Positions 53,733-62,594 of a stretch of 64,000 nt of DNA are shown here, piece by piece. Below the pieces are notes generated by a model. That model was not told the DNA's origin and searched no databases. It was given only the letters and a program-made list of their open reading frames with translations. Source of the DNA: Microvirga thermotolerans (GTDB lineage Bacteria; Pseudomonadota; Alphaproteobacteria; Rhizobiales; Beijerinckiaceae). The stretch spans positions 822,001-886,000 of the forward strand of contig NZ_CP045423.1 of NCBI RefSeq assembly GCF_009363855.1. Reading direction: 5' to 3'. How positions within the stretch are numbered: position 1 is the stretch's first letter; each line of letters starts with the position of its first letter. The position numbers were made by a program, and so were the translations under genes.

Positions 53733-53803
53733 CCGGTGGTCGCGCAGAGGAGCCGGCTTCCCGAACTTTCCCCCTTCCCCCGGGCCGCGTTCGCCCCTAC
53801 ATA

Positions 53804-53940
53804 GGGTAGGCGGGGCTGCGGGGCGCGTCAGGAGTTCATTTCCCCGGGGCCTTATCGATCCTGAAGGGAGCTGTCCCTGACCCGGTCCGTGGACCGGGAC
53901 ACACGGCGCCCACCTACTTTGTAGGTTCCCGGGATCGCTT
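53804..53940 (+). ncRNA. ssrS: 6S RNA
   Basis: Lies between zapA and fthC, the conserved 6S locus. A closing stem can form between GTAGG (53806-53810) and CCTAC (53913-53917) with a GGGC/GCCC extension; the apical part is a CCCGGTCC/GGACCGGG hairpin (about 53881-53898), with loosely paired bases between as expected for the open-promoter mimic. A TACATA -10-like box sits at 53798-53803. Ends are approximate. 6S RNA sequesters sigma-70 polymerase in stationary phase. Confidence 0.7.
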
Positions 53941-53969
53941 CTCCGACGGCTTTTGTGGCTCCGCACTTC

Positions 53970-54566
53970 ATGGCTTCCCTTCCCCTTTCCGAGCGCAAGG
54001 AGCGGCTCCGCCGCGAGGCGTTCGCCGTGCGCGACGGCCTCGACGAAGCCTTCCGCCGCGAGGCCGACCGCCGCATCGCGGGCCGCGCGCTCACCCTCGA
54101 TTCCCTGAAGTCCGCCAATCCCGTCGGCGCCTACTGGCCGATCCGCAGCGAGGTGGACCCGCGGCCGCTCATGGAGGCCCTCGTCGCCCGCGGCCAGGAC
54201 GTCGCCCTGTCCCAGGTGGTCCACCCGCACCTGAGCTTCCGCCTCTGGCGGCCCGGGGACGTGCTCGTGAAGGGCGGCTTCGGCGTGCAGGAGCCCGGCC
54301 CCGACGCGCCGGAGGTCTTCCCCGCGGCGCTCCTGGTGCCCCTCCTGGCGTTCGACCGGCGCGGCGGGCGCATCGGCTACGGCAAGGGGCACTTCGATCG
54401 CGCCATCGCGGCCCTCGAGGGCAGGCATCCCATCTTGACGGTGGGCCTCGCCTATGCGGTTCAGGAGATCGGCGAGGTCCCGGTCGAGCCCCACGACCGG
54501 CTCCTCGACATCGTCGTGACCGAAAACGAGATCGTCCGGACGCAGCCCGTCCGCGCGGCCACCTGA
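53970..54566 (+). CDS. fthC: 5-formyltetrahydrofolate cyclo-ligase
   Basis: 198 aa. It converts 5-formyl-THF to 5,10-methenyl-THF with ATP. The C-terminal loop RIGYGKGHFDRAI matches the GYGxGxxDR signature and LVPLLAFDRRGGR precedes it; SEVDPRPLMEAL and PDAPEVFPAALLVPL are also conserved. ATG 53970 is chosen as most family-like; GTG 53955 would add five residues. No clear ribosome site for either. The 6S RNA is directly upstream, and in other bacteria the two are processed from one transcript. Confidence 0.92.
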   Translation: MASLPLSERKERLRREAFAVRDGLDEAFRREADRRIAGRALTLDSLKSANPVGAYWPIRSEVDPRPLMEALVARGQDVALSQVVHPHLSFRLWRPGDVLVKGGFGVQEPGPDAPEVFPAALLVPLLAFDRRGGRIGYGKGHFDRAIAALEGRHPILTVGLAYAVQEIGEVPVEPHDRLLDIVVTENEIVRTQPVRAAT

Positions 54567-54575
54567 GGATCATCC

Positions 54576-55397
54576 ATGCGTCTTCTCTTTCTCGGCGACG
54601 TGGTCGGGCGTTCCGGCCGCAATGCGGTCATCGAGCGCCTGCCCGCCCTGCGGGACCGCTGGCGGCTCGATTTCGTCGCCATCAACGGGGAGAACGCCGC
54701 CGGCGGCTTCGGCATCACCGAGGCGATCTGCGACGAGCTGATCCAGGCGGGAGCCGACGCGGTGACGCTCGGCAACCACAGCTGGGACCAGCGGGAGACC
54801 CTGGTGTTCATCGAGCGCCAGCCGCGGCTCCTGCGGCCGGTGAACTACCCGCCCGGCACGCCGGGGCGGGGGGCGAACCTCATCGAGACCGCGGCCGGCC
54901 AGCGGGTGCTCGTGGTCAACGTCATGGGCCGCCTCTTCATGGACGCCCTCGACGACCCCTTCGCCGCCGTCGACCGGGAACTCGACGCCTGTCCCCTGGC
55001 CCGGGTCGCAGACGCGGTCGTCGTCGACGTGCATGCGGAGGCGACGAGCGAGAAGGAGGCCATGGGCCATTACCTCGACGGCCGCGCCAGCCTGGTCGTG
55101 GGCACCCACACCCATGTCCCCACGGCGGATCACCGGGTGCTCGCCGGCGGCACCGCCTACATGTCGGACGCGGGCATGTGCGGCGACTACGATTCCGTCC
55201 TCGGAATGCAGAAGGAGGAGTCGATCCGCCGCTTCCTCCAGAAGACGCCCGGGCCGCGGATGGAGCCGGGGCTCGGGGAGGCGACCCTGTCGGGCATCGC
55301 GGTCGAAACCGACGACCGGACCGGCCTCGCGGTGCGCGTGGCGGCCCTCAGGCTCGGCCCCCATCTCGAGGAAAGCTGGCCGCGCTTCTGGGACTGA
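54576..55397 (+). CDS. YmdB-family metallophosphoesterase (TIGR00282)
   Basis: 273 aa. Calcineurin-like sites: LFLGDVVGRSGR (D, first metal), NGENAAGGFGIT, LGNHSWD (bridging Asn/His), VDVHAEATSEKEAM, and GTHTHVPTAD. In Bacillus YmdB is a 2',3'-cyclic nucleotide phosphodiesterase affecting biofilm; the exact substrate here is not known. It begins 9 bases after fthC. Confidence 0.9.
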   Translation: MRLLFLGDVVGRSGRNAVIERLPALRDRWRLDFVAINGENAAGGFGITEAICDELIQAGADAVTLGNHSWDQRETLVFIERQPRLLRPVNYPPGTPGRGANLIETAAGQRVLVVNVMGRLFMDALDDPFAAVDRELDACPLARVADAVVVDVHAEATSEKEAMGHYLDGRASLVVGTHTHVPTADHRVLAGGTAYMSDAGMCGDYDSVLGMQKEESIRRFLQKTPGPRMEPGLGEATLSGIAVETDDRTGLAVRVAALRLGPHLEESWPRFWD

Positions 55398-55469
55398 CGG
55401 CGGCGGCCCCGCTCCCGCGCCCTTGGTTTGCCGCAAAACGTGCCCATCTGTCTCCGGACGGAGACGACA

Positions 55470-56156
55470 GTGGACGCCGAGAACAAGCAGACCTTTCAGA
55501 CCGCCCGCGACGGGATGCGCGGGAACGGCACCGCCCCCGAGGCGGCGGAGCACAGGAGCGTTTCGGCGGTCCTGCGGGCCGTGATCGACCGGGCGCAGGG
55601 CGAAACCATCACCATCGGCGAGATCATCGATGCCTTCGGGGAGCGCGCCTTCGGCTTCGTGCTGATCCTGTTCAGCCTGCCCAACTGCGTGCCTGCGCCC
55701 CCCGGCATCGCCGGCGTCGTGGGGACGCCGGTGCTCATCTTCGGCATCCAGATGATGCTGGGCCACCGGCACCCCTGGCTGCCCGGCTTCGTCAAGCGCC
55801 GCAGCGTCACGGTGTCGAAGTTCCGGCGGCTCATCGACGTGGCCGAGCCGAAGCTGCGCTGGGTGGAGAGCTACTGCAAGCCGCGGGTCCCCCAGCTCTT
55901 CAACGTCGTGGGGGACCGAATGGTGGGCCTCTTCGCCGTCCTGGTCGCGCTGTCCGTGCTGATCCCGTTCCCCGGCACCAACTTCCCGCCCTCCATCGCC
56001 CTGGTCGTCGTCTCCATCGCCGTGATGGAGGAGGACGGGTACCTTCTCAGCCTCGGCTATCTCATCGGCCTCGCCGGGCTCGCCTATACCGCGACGGTCC
56101 TCGGGGCCTCCTATCACCTGATCCGGGCCGGGCTCGCGAGCTGGTTCGGGATCTAG
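55470..56156 (+). CDS. exoD: ExoD-like membrane protein
   Basis: 228 aa. ExoD core IGEIIDAFGERAFGFVLILFSLPNCVPAPPGIAGVVGTPV with four to five hydrophobic segments, and VALSVLIPFPGTNFPPSIALVV near the C-terminus. ExoD affects exopolysaccharide production and alkali/infection phenotypes in rhizobia; mechanism unknown. GTG 55470 was chosen because GGAG lies 7 nt upstream; upstream TTG and GTG codons lack this. Confidence 0.87.
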   Translation: MDAENKQTFQTARDGMRGNGTAPEAAEHRSVSAVLRAVIDRAQGETITIGEIIDAFGERAFGFVLILFSLPNCVPAPPGIAGVVGTPVLIFGIQMMLGHRHPWLPGFVKRRSVTVSKFRRLIDVAEPKLRWVESYCKPRVPQLFNVVGDRMVGLFAVLVALSVLIPFPGTNFPPSIALVVVSIAVMEEDGYLLSLGYLIGLAGLAYTATVLGASYHLIRAGLASWFGI

Positions 56157-56283
56157 AACAAAGAGTGGCCGGGGGCTTTGCCTCGCGCCTCTGGGCGTTT
56201 TATAAGCCCGCTGTCGTCAACATCCGCGGCCTGACGGGCCCTTGAACGCCAAGGCGCTTTCGGCCGCGACCTGCGGAGGCCCT

Positions 56284-57030
56284 ATGGCCGGACATTCACA
56301 GTTCAAGAACATCATGCATCGCAAGGGGCGCCAGGATGCGATGCGCTCCAAGCTGTTCTCCAAGCTCGCCCGCGAGATCACCGTGGCCGCCAAGATGGGC
56401 GCGCCCGATCCCAACATGAACCCCCGCCTGCGCGCCGCGATCCTCGCCGCCCGGGCCGAGAACATGCCCAAGGACAACATCCAGCGGGCCATCAACAAGG
56501 CCGCGGGCAACGACGGGGAGAACTACGAGGAGATCCGCTACGAGGGCTACGGGCCCGGCGGGGCGGCGATTATCGTCGAGGCCATGACCGACAACCGCAA
56601 CCGCACGGCCTCCGACATCCGCTCCTATTTCACGAAGAGCGGCGGAAACCTGGCGGAGACCGGGGCGGTCTCCTTCATGTTCGACCGGGTGGGGCTCGTG
56701 GAGTTCGGGCCCGAGGTGGCCGGGGCCGACGCCATGCTCGAGGCCGCCATCGAGGCCGGGGCGGACGACGTGGTCTCCACCGAGAACGGCCACGAGATCT
56801 ACTGCGACCAGGCCGCCCTCAACGAGGTGACGAAGGCGCTGGAGGAGAGGTTCGGGGAGCCGAAGGCCTCCAAGCTGGTCTGGAAGCCGCAGAACCCGGT
56901 CGCCGTCGACGACGAGGCCGGCGAGAAGCTCATGAAGCTCATGGAGGCCCTCGAGGAGCACGACGACGTGCAGAACGTCTACGGCAACTTCGAGCTCTCC
57001 GACGCGCTCATGCAGAAGATGGCGGGGTAG
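56284..57030 (+). CDS. yebC: YebC/PmpR-family regulator (DUF28)
   Basis: 248 aa. N-terminus [32 protein letters not shown] and the segment [38 protein letters not shown] are definitive. Members bind DNA as repressors and some act on stalled ribosomes as translation factors. The position just upstream of ruvC is a widely conserved order. A GGAGG site is 4 nt before the ATG. Confidence 0.96.
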   Translation: MAGHSQFKNIMHRKGRQDAMRSKLFSKLAREITVAAKMGAPDPNMNPRLRAAILAARAENMPKDNIQRAINKAAGNDGENYEEIRYEGYGPGGAAIIVEAMTDNRNRTASDIRSYFTKSGGNLAETGAVSFMFDRVGLVEFGPEVAGADAMLEAAIEAGADDVVSTENGHEIYCDQAALNEVTKALEERFGEPKASKLVWKPQNPVAVDDEAGEKLMKLMEALEEHDDVQNVYGNFELSDALMQKMAG

Positions 57031-57107
57031 GAGTCGGAACCAGTCGCTCCCTTCCCCCTGGGGGAGGAGGGGCATGCCGAACCAGTCGGCTGGTCTTGAG
57101 GACAATC

Positions 57108-57608
57108 ATGGAACGCGTCCGCATCCTCGGCCTCGACCCCGGCCTGCGCAACACGGGGTGGGGCGTCATCACCGTCGAGGGGACGAAGCTCTCCTACGTG
57201 GCCTGCGGGGTCGTGACCTCCGACGGGGATCTCGACCTGGCCCTGCGCCTCAAGCAGCTCCACGACCGCCTGACGGAGGTCGTCCGCGCCTGGACCCCCG
57301 ACGAGGTCGCGGTGGAGGAGACCTTCGTCAACAAGGACGCACAGGCGACCCTCAAGCTCGGCCAGGCCCGCGCCATGTCCCTCCTGGTGCCGGCCCTGCA
57401 CGGGCTGCCCGTCGCGGAATACGGCGCCAACCAGGTGAAGAAGACCGTGGTGGGCGTGGGCCACGCCGAGAAGGATCAGGTCCAGGCCATGGTGAAGATC
57501 CTGCTGCCCAAGGCCGAGTTCAAGAAGGCCGACGCGGCGGACGCGCTGGCCATCGCCATCGCCCATGCGCACCACCGGAAAGCGCGCGCTTTGGCGGCGA
57601 GCCTTTAA
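57108..57608 (+). CDS. ruvC: Holliday junction endonuclease RuvC
   Basis: 166 aa. Catalytic acidic residues: D10 in [14 protein letters not shown] in [14 protein letters not shown], and the pair in [17 protein letters not shown]. It resolves Holliday junctions with RuvAB. ATG 57108 follows GAGG by 7 nt and starts at the conserved [12 protein letters not shown]. The 139-base gap to ruvA holds two repeat elements. Confidence 0.97.
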   Translation: MERVRILGLDPGLRNTGWGVITVEGTKLSYVACGVVTSDGDLDLALRLKQLHDRLTEVVRAWTPDEVAVEETFVNKDAQATLKLGQARAMSLLVPALHGLPVAEYGANQVKKTVVGVGHAEKDQVQAMVKILLPKAEFKKADAADALAIAIAHAHHRKARALAASL

Positions 57609-57627
57609 TTTGTTACAGAACACCACT

Positions 57628-57664
57628 GTCATTCCGGGGCGGCGCAGCCGAGCCCGGAAGCCAT
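57628..57664 (+). repeat. 37-base palindromic repeat, copy B
   Basis: Matches copy A (39259-39295) at all but two bases. The two differences (C/G and G/C) are partners in the inner stem, giving GGC-GCA-GCC instead of GCC-GCA-GGC. It sits in the ruvC-ruvA gap. Confidence 0.8.
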
Positions 57665-57699
57665 AAATGCCGCCATTGCCGAACAAAGGGCCGTCAGTG

Positions 57700-57738
57700 G
57701 TTATGGATCCCCGCCCTCGCGGGGACGACGAAGGAGGG
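57700..57738 (+). repeat. Second palindromic element in the ruvC-ruvA gap
   Basis: GGTTATGGATCC is followed by hairpin CCCCGC (57709-57714) with GCGGGG (57719-57724) and GACGACGAAGG. The TTATGG is complementary to the CCATAA at the end of copy B, so both may form one composite element of about 110 bases. Its end supplies the AAGGAGGGG used for ruvA. Confidence 0.6.
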
Positions 57739-57747
57739 GATGAGAAC

Positions 57748-58365
57748 GTGATCGGCAAGCTCAAGGGCGTGGTGGATTCCTACGGCGAGGACTTCGTCAT
57801 CATCGACGTGCACGGGGTCGGCTACGTGGTCCATTGCTCCTCCCGCACGCTCCAGAACCTGCCGCCCCAGGGCGAGGCGGCGGTGCTTTCCATCGAAACC
57901 CTGGTCCGCGAGGACATGATCCGCCTCTTCGGCTTCCGCTCGGACGCGGAGCGGGAATGGTTCCGCCTGCTCCAGACCGTGCAGGGGGTGGGCTCCAAGG
58001 TGGCGCTCGGTATCCTCTCGGTGCTCGATCCGGGCGCCCTCGCCACCGCCATCGCCACCGGCGACAAGGCCGCCGTGGCGCGCGGCCCCGGAGTCGGACC
58101 CAAGCTCGCGGCGCGCATCGTGGCGGAGCTCAAGGACAAGGCTCCCGCCTTCGCCGCCGTGGATCCGGCCCTGATCCGCCTCACCGGGGCCGTGGAGGAC
58201 AAGAGCGCGCCCGTGCCGGTCTCGGACGCGATCTCCGCCCTCGTCAACCTCGGCTATCCCCAGGCCCAGGCCTCGGCTGCCGTCGCCGCCGCCCTCAAGC
58301 AGGCGGGCGAGGAGGCGGAGGCCAAGACCCTGATCCGGTTGGGCTTGAGGGAGCTGGCGCGGTGA
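57748..58365 (+). CDS. ruvA: Holliday junction branch-migration protein RuvA
   Basis: 205 aa from GTG 57748, with AAGGAGGGG 8-9 nt upstream. N-terminal OB fold [31 protein letters not shown]; acidic pin region; helix-hairpin-helix motifs [14 protein letters not shown] and [17 protein letters not shown]-terminal RuvB-binding domain. It binds the four-way junction as a tetramer. Confidence 0.97.
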   Translation: MIGKLKGVVDSYGEDFVIIDVHGVGYVVHCSSRTLQNLPPQGEAAVLSIETLVREDMIRLFGFRSDAEREWFRLLQTVQGVGSKVALGILSVLDPGALATAIATGDKAAVARGPGVGPKLAARIVAELKDKAPAFAAVDPALIRLTGAVEDKSAPVPVSDAISALVNLGYPQAQASAAVAAALKQAGEEAEAKTLIRLGLRELAR

Positions 58366-58465
58366 GGCGGGCCGCGACCGATCGCCGTTCCTGTTTTGAT
58401 CCCGTGCAAAATGGCGTATGTGAAGGGGAAGCTCCACTGAACATACTGCCGGAAGGTAACTCTCC

Positions 58466-59512
58466 TTGACCGATTCCCGCCGCCTGCTCAGCCCCGAAAA
58501 GCGCGAGGACGACGTCGACGCGTCGATCCGGCCGCTCTCGCTCGCCGATTTCACGGGCCAGGCCGCCGCGCGGGCGAACCTCCAGGTCTTCATCAACGCG
58601 GCCAAGAGCCGGGGCGACGCGCTGGACCACGTGCTCTTCGTCGGCCCGCCGGGGCTGGGCAAGACCACGCTGGCGCAGATCGTCGCCCGGGAGCTCGGCG
58701 TGAACTTCCGCTCGACCTCGGGGCCCGTCATCGCGAAGGCGGGCGACCTGGCGGCGCAGCTCACCAACCTGGAAGAGCGCGACGTGCTCTTCATCGACGA
58801 GATCCACCGCCTCAACCCGGCGGTGGAGGAGATCCTCTATCCCGCCATGGAGGACTACCAGCTCGACCTCATCATCGGCGAGGGCCCCGCCGCGCGCTCG
58901 GTGAAGATCGAGCTGCCGAAGTTCACGCTCGTGGGCGCCACCACCCGCGCGGGCCTGCTGACGACGCCCCTGCGCGACCGCTTCGGCATCCCGATCCGCC
59001 TCGAGTTCTACACGGTGGAGGAGCTCGAGCTCATCGTCCGGCGCGGGGCGCGGGTGCTCGGCCTCGGCATGAGCGAGGACGGCGCCAACGAGATCGCCCG
59101 CCGGTCCCGCGGCACGCCGCGCATCGCGGGCCGGCTGCTTCGCCGCGTGCGCGACTTCGCCATCGTGGAGGGGGCTCCCACGGTCACGCGCGAGCTGGCC
59201 GACAAGGCCCTGCGCCTCCTGGACGTGGATCCCATCGGTCTCGACCTGATGGACCGCAAGTATCTCACGACGATCGCCGGCTCGTTCGGCGGCGGGCCGG
59301 TCGGCATCGAGACCATCGCCGCGGCGCTGTCCGAGCCCCGCGACGCCATCGAGGAGATCATCGAGCCCTACCTCATTCAGAAGGGCTTCGTGCAGCGCAC
59401 CCCGCGCGGGCGCATCCTCACCCCCCACGCCTTCAGGCATCTCGGCCTGCCCGAGCCGGTGAGGGAAACCGCCGCGCAGTACGGGCTGTTCAACGGGGAC
59501 GACGATGAATGA
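58466..59512 (+). CDS. ruvB: Holliday junction DNA helicase RuvB
   Basis: 348 aa from TTG 58466 (AAGG about 10 nt upstream; no ATG/GTG alternative keeps the conserved N-terminus [19 protein letters not shown]). AAA+ motifs: Walker [10 protein letters not shown], Walker [11 protein letters not shown], sensor GATTRAGLL, arginine finger area LRDRFG. Winged-helix end [11 protein letters not shown]. It pumps DNA through RuvA. Confidence 0.98.
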   Translation: MTDSRRLLSPEKREDDVDASIRPLSLADFTGQAAARANLQVFINAAKSRGDALDHVLFVGPPGLGKTTLAQIVARELGVNFRSTSGPVIAKAGDLAAQLTNLEERDVLFIDEIHRLNPAVEEILYPAMEDYQLDLIIGEGPAARSVKIELPKFTLVGATTRAGLLTTPLRDRFGIPIRLEFYTVEELELIVRRGARVLGLGMSEDGANEIARRSRGTPRIAGRLLRRVRDFAIVEGAPTVTRELADKALRLLDVDPIGLDLMDRKYLTTIAGSFGGGPVGIETIAAALSEPRDAIEEIIEPYLIQKGFVQRTPRGRILTPHAFRHLGLPEPVRETAAQYGLFNGDDDE

Positions 59513-59990
59513 GAAGCGCGACCGGTTTCCCTCCCCCCTGCAAGGAGGGAGGGGGCAGGCCGGTTCTCACCTCTCCGGCTTCATGCAGGACGGCGCGCAC
59601 GTTCTTCCCATCCGCGTCTACTACGAGGACACGGATTTTTCCGCCCGCGTCTATCACGCCAGCTATCTGCGGTTCATGGAGCGCGGACGCACCGAGCTCC
59701 TCCGGGCGGCGGAGGTGGCGCAGTCGGACCTCCATGCGGAAATGGGTGGGCTCGCCTTCGTCGTCCGCAGGATGACGATCGATTTCCTCGGCGCTGCCGT
59801 CATGGACGACGTGCTGGCCGTCGTCACGCGCCCGAGGGAGATGCGCGGCGCCTCCATGACGCTCTCCCAGGAGGTCCGCCGGGGCGAGGACGTGCTCGTC
59901 ACCGCCGAGGTGACCGTCGCCGCCGTCCGCAACGGGCGGGCCGTGCGGATCCCCGATCACCTGCGGGCTGCCCTTGCCGGGCAGGGTTAG
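59505..59990 (+). CDS. ybgC: Tol-Pal-associated acyl-CoA thioesterase YbgC
   Basis: 161 aa hot-dog-fold enzyme. [30 protein letters not shown] contains the active-site Asp and substrate loop. ATG 59505 overlaps the ruvB stop by 8 bases. The stretch [14 protein letters not shown] resembles family N-termini, so the upstream start is favoured over ATG 59583. Residues about 8-18 ([11 protein letters not shown]) are translated from a palindromic repeat-like DNA, suggesting an insertion in the gene's 5' end. It starts the Tol-Pal cluster. Confidence 0.88.
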   Translation: MNEKRDRFPSPLQGGRGQAGSHLSGFMQDGAHVLPIRVYYEDTDFSARVYHASYLRFMERGRTELLRAAEVAQSDLHAEMGGLAFVVRRMTIDFLGAAVMDDVLAVVTRPREMRGASMTLSQEVRRGEDVLVTAEVTVAAVRNGRAVRIPDHLRAALAGQG

Positions 59991-60226
59991 ACGAAGGGTC
60001 GCACTCCGGTGGGAGGGGCCGCGGAAATCCCTCCCGATCCCCCTTAAACCAAGCCTTAACCTTGATCTGTGCTTAACATGTAACGGGTCGGGAAGATCGG
60101 CACCCCTTGGGCGCGCGCCCTTATTTTCGACAGATTCGGGGGCGAACGAACAATGATACGCACAAGATTTTCCTACGAACGCGGCGAGCCCGGTTCCGGG
60201 CCGCTCGAAGAGCGGGGACGCGAACA

Positions 60227-60946
60227 ATGAATCCGGCGGATGTGGCCCAGGCGGTCCCTGTGGCCCACGACATGTCTCTTTTCGGCCTGTTCTGGCAGGC
60301 CCACCTCATCGTCAAGCTCGTGATGCTGGGCCTCCTCGGCGCCTCGATCTGGTGCTGGGCGATCATCATCGACAAGACCCTGCTCTACGCCCGCACCAAG
60401 CGCGCCATGGACCGGTTCGAGGAGGTGTTCTGGTCGGGCCAGTCCCTGGAGGAGCTGTTCCGCTCGCTCCAGAGCCGCCCGGCGACGGGGCTCGCGGCCG
60501 TGTTCGTCGCCGCCATGCGCGAGTGGAAGCGCTCCTTCGAGGGCTCCGGGCGCTCCTTCCAGAGCCTGTCCCAGCGCATCGACAAGGTTCTCGACGTCAC
60601 GATCCAGCGGGAGGTCGAGCGGCTCGACTCCAAGCTGACGGTGCTCGCCTCCATCGGCTCGGCCGGCCCCTATATCGGCCTCTTCGGCACGGTGGTCGGC
60701 ATCATGAACTCCTTCACCTCCATCGCCGCCTCCAAGAACACCAGCCTCGCGGTGGTGGCCCCGGGCATCGCGGAGGCGCTGTTCGCCACCGCCATCGGCC
60801 TCTTCGCCGCCATCCCGGCGGTGCTCGCCTACAACAAGCTGCAGAGCGAGGTGGGCAAGCTGCAGTCGCGGCTGGAGGGCTTCGCCGACGAGTTCTCCGC
60901 CATCCTCTCGCGCCAGATCGACGAGCGCCTCGCGCTCGCGGCCTGA
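60227..60946 (+). CDS. tolQ: Tol-Pal proton-channel subunit TolQ
   Basis: 239 aa with three membrane helices: HLIVKLVMLGLLGASIWCWAI (about 27-47), TVLASIGSAGPYIGLFGTVVGIMNSF and ALFATAIGLFAAIPAVLAYN, the last two forming the channel. Works with TolR to energise TolA during outer-membrane constriction. ATG 60227 is chosen over the longer frame at 60107, whose extra N-terminus is basic and not conserved; GGGGA lies upstream. Three TTAA motifs occur at 60044-60076 in the preceding gap. Confidence 0.96.
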   Translation: MNPADVAQAVPVAHDMSLFGLFWQAHLIVKLVMLGLLGASIWCWAIIIDKTLLYARTKRAMDRFEEVFWSGQSLEELFRSLQSRPATGLAAVFVAAMREWKRSFEGSGRSFQSLSQRIDKVLDVTIQREVERLDSKLTVLASIGSAGPYIGLFGTVVGIMNSFTSIAASKNTSLAVVAPGIAEALFATAIGLFAAIPAVLAYNKLQSEVGKLQSRLEGFADEFSAILSRQIDERLALAA

Positions 60947-60958
60947 GGAGGACGGGGC

Positions 60959-61414
60959 ATGGCATCCACGGCAGGCATGGCCAGCGGGGCCCGGGGCGGC
61001 TCCCGCCGCCGGCGGCGGGCCCATCGCGGCGGCGCCATGAACGAGATCAACATGACGCCGTTCATCGACGTCATGCTGGTGCTGCTCATCATCTTCATGG
61101 TGGCCGCGCCCATGATGACGGCGGGCGTACCCATCGACCTTCCCCAGACGAAGGCGGCGCCCCTCAACATGGACGCCAAGCCGGTGACGCTGTCCATCAA
61201 GGCGTCGGGCCAGGTGTTCATGGGCGAGACGGAGCTGTCCGACGACGCCATCGTCGGCAAGCTCGCGGAGGTCGCCAAGGGCGGCTTCGACGAGCGCATC
61301 TTCGTGCGCGGCGACAGGAAGGTCGATTACGGCCGCGTCGCCCAGATCATGTCCATCGTCACGGGCGCCGGCTACAAGCGGGTCGCGCTCGTCACGGAGC
61401 CGGACCAGCGCTGA
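60959..61414 (+). CDS. tolR: Tol-Pal subunit TolR
   Basis: 151 aa. A basic, Gly/Arg-rich cytoplasmic start precedes NEINMTPFIDVMLVLLIIFMVAAPMM, the single helix with the proton-carrying Asp (D37, in FIDVMLVLL). The periplasmic domain ends with AQIMSIVTGAGYKRVALVTEP. GAGGAGGACGGGG precedes ATG 60959. Twelve bases follow tolQ. Confidence 0.97.
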   Translation: MASTAGMASGARGGSRRRRRAHRGGAMNEINMTPFIDVMLVLLIIFMVAAPMMTAGVPIDLPQTKAAPLNMDAKPVTLSIKASGQVFMGETELSDDAIVGKLAEVAKGGFDERIFVRGDRKVDYGRVAQIMSIVTGAGYKRVALVTEPDQR

Positions 61415-61437
61415 GGCGAGAGGGTAGGGGCGAGACC

Positions 61438-62562
61438 GTGGCGTTGAAGCTCAAGTTCAACTCCTCAGAGCCGGGCCTGTGGGTCTCGGGCGCCACGCAT
61501 GCGGCGCTCCTGGCCGCGGCGCTGTTCGGCATCTCCATCGCCCGCGAACTTCCCGAAGCGCAGGAGGGCATCCCGGTCGAGGTCATCACCGACAACCAGT
61601 TCTCGCAGGTCACCAAGGGCGAGAAGACCGCCAAGACGGTGCTGCCGCAGCCCAAGCCCCGCGCCGAGCGGGTGGCGGAGAAGACCGAGCTGCGCGATCC
61701 CGGCGAGGACAAGCGCGACGCGCCCGCGCCGCCCAAGCGGCCGGAGGAGATGAAGGTGGCGGACAAGGAGGAGCCCGTCACGGCCCAGCCCCCGCCGCCG
61801 CCTCCGCCGCCGAAACCCGCCCAGGCTCAGGCCGAGGAGAAGGCCAAGGCCCTCGAGGAGGAGAAGAAGCTCGCCGAGGCCAAGGCCGAGGCGGAAGCGA
61901 TCGAGCGCGCCAGGGCCGCCGAGAAGGCGAAGGCCGAGGCCGAAGCGAAAGCCAAGGCGGAAGCGGAGGCGAAAGCCCAGGCCGAGGCCAGGAAGCTCGC
62001 GGAGGCCAAGGCGAAGGCGGAGGCTGAAGCCAGGGCCAAGGCGGAAGCCGAGGCGAAGAAGCTCGCGGAAGCGAAGGCGAAGGCCGAAGCGGAGGCCAAG
62101 GCCCGCAAGGAGGCCCAGCTCGCCAAGAAGCTCGACATGGGCGACATCCGGCAGTTCCTGGAGAACAAGGAGCGGCACCAGTCCACCGGCGCGACCGGCC
62201 AGGAGGTCCAGAAGACCGCCTCCCTCGGCACCGCGACGGGATCGGCGGCGAAGCTCAGCCCGAGCATGCGCGACTCGCTCATGGGGCTTCTGCGCGAGCA
62301 GATCGAGCGTTGCTACAATGCACCGATCAGCGCCACCGGGGGCGACGTCACGCCCCCGGTTCTGGACATCCGTCTCAACCAGGACGGATCCCTGGCCAGG
62401 GATCCGACCGTCCTGCGCAGCGGCGGCGCCTCTACCGACCGTGCCGTTGCCGATGCGGCGCTGCGTGCCGTCCGGCGCTGTGCGCCCTATCGCGTTCCGG
62501 CCCAATACGCCCCGTACTACTCCGACTGGAAGATCCTGAACGTCGAGTTCACCCCAACCTGA
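61438..62562 (+). CDS. tolA: TolA
   Basis: 374 aa from GTG 61438. One N-terminal helix (about 15-35), Pro-rich stretch (about 100-125), an Ala/Glu/Lys helix of roughly 100 residues (EAKAKAEAEAKAQAEARKL style) crossing the periplasm, and a C-terminal globular domain (about 285-374) with the pair of cysteines (ERCYNAP, VRRCAPY) that contacts TolB/Pal. Low-complexity repeats make the middle prone to length variation. Confidence 0.95.
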   Translation: MALKLKFNSSEPGLWVSGATHAALLAAALFGISIARELPEAQEGIPVEVITDNQFSQVTKGEKTAKTVLPQPKPRAERVAEKTELRDPGEDKRDAPAPPKRPEEMKVADKEEPVTAQPPPPPPPPKPAQAQAEEKAKALEEEKKLAEAKAEAEAIERARAAEKAKAEAEAKAKAEAEAKAQAEARKLAEAKAKAEAEARAKAEAEAKKLAEAKAKAEAEAKARKEAQLAKKLDMGDIRQFLENKERHQSTGATGQEVQKTASLGTATGSAAKLSPSMRDSLMGLLREQIERCYNAPISATGGDVTPPVLDIRLNQDGSLARDPTVLRSGGASTDRAVADAALRAVRRCAPYRVPAQYAPYYSDWKILNVEFTPT

Positions 62563-62594
62563 TCTGAAGCTCACACCGCTTGAGACATATCCTC

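Noticed and set aside
60044..60076. CtrA box upstream of tolQ
   Set aside because: Three TTAA motifs occur, but spacings are 8 and 13 bases, not 7, so the full-site rule is not met.
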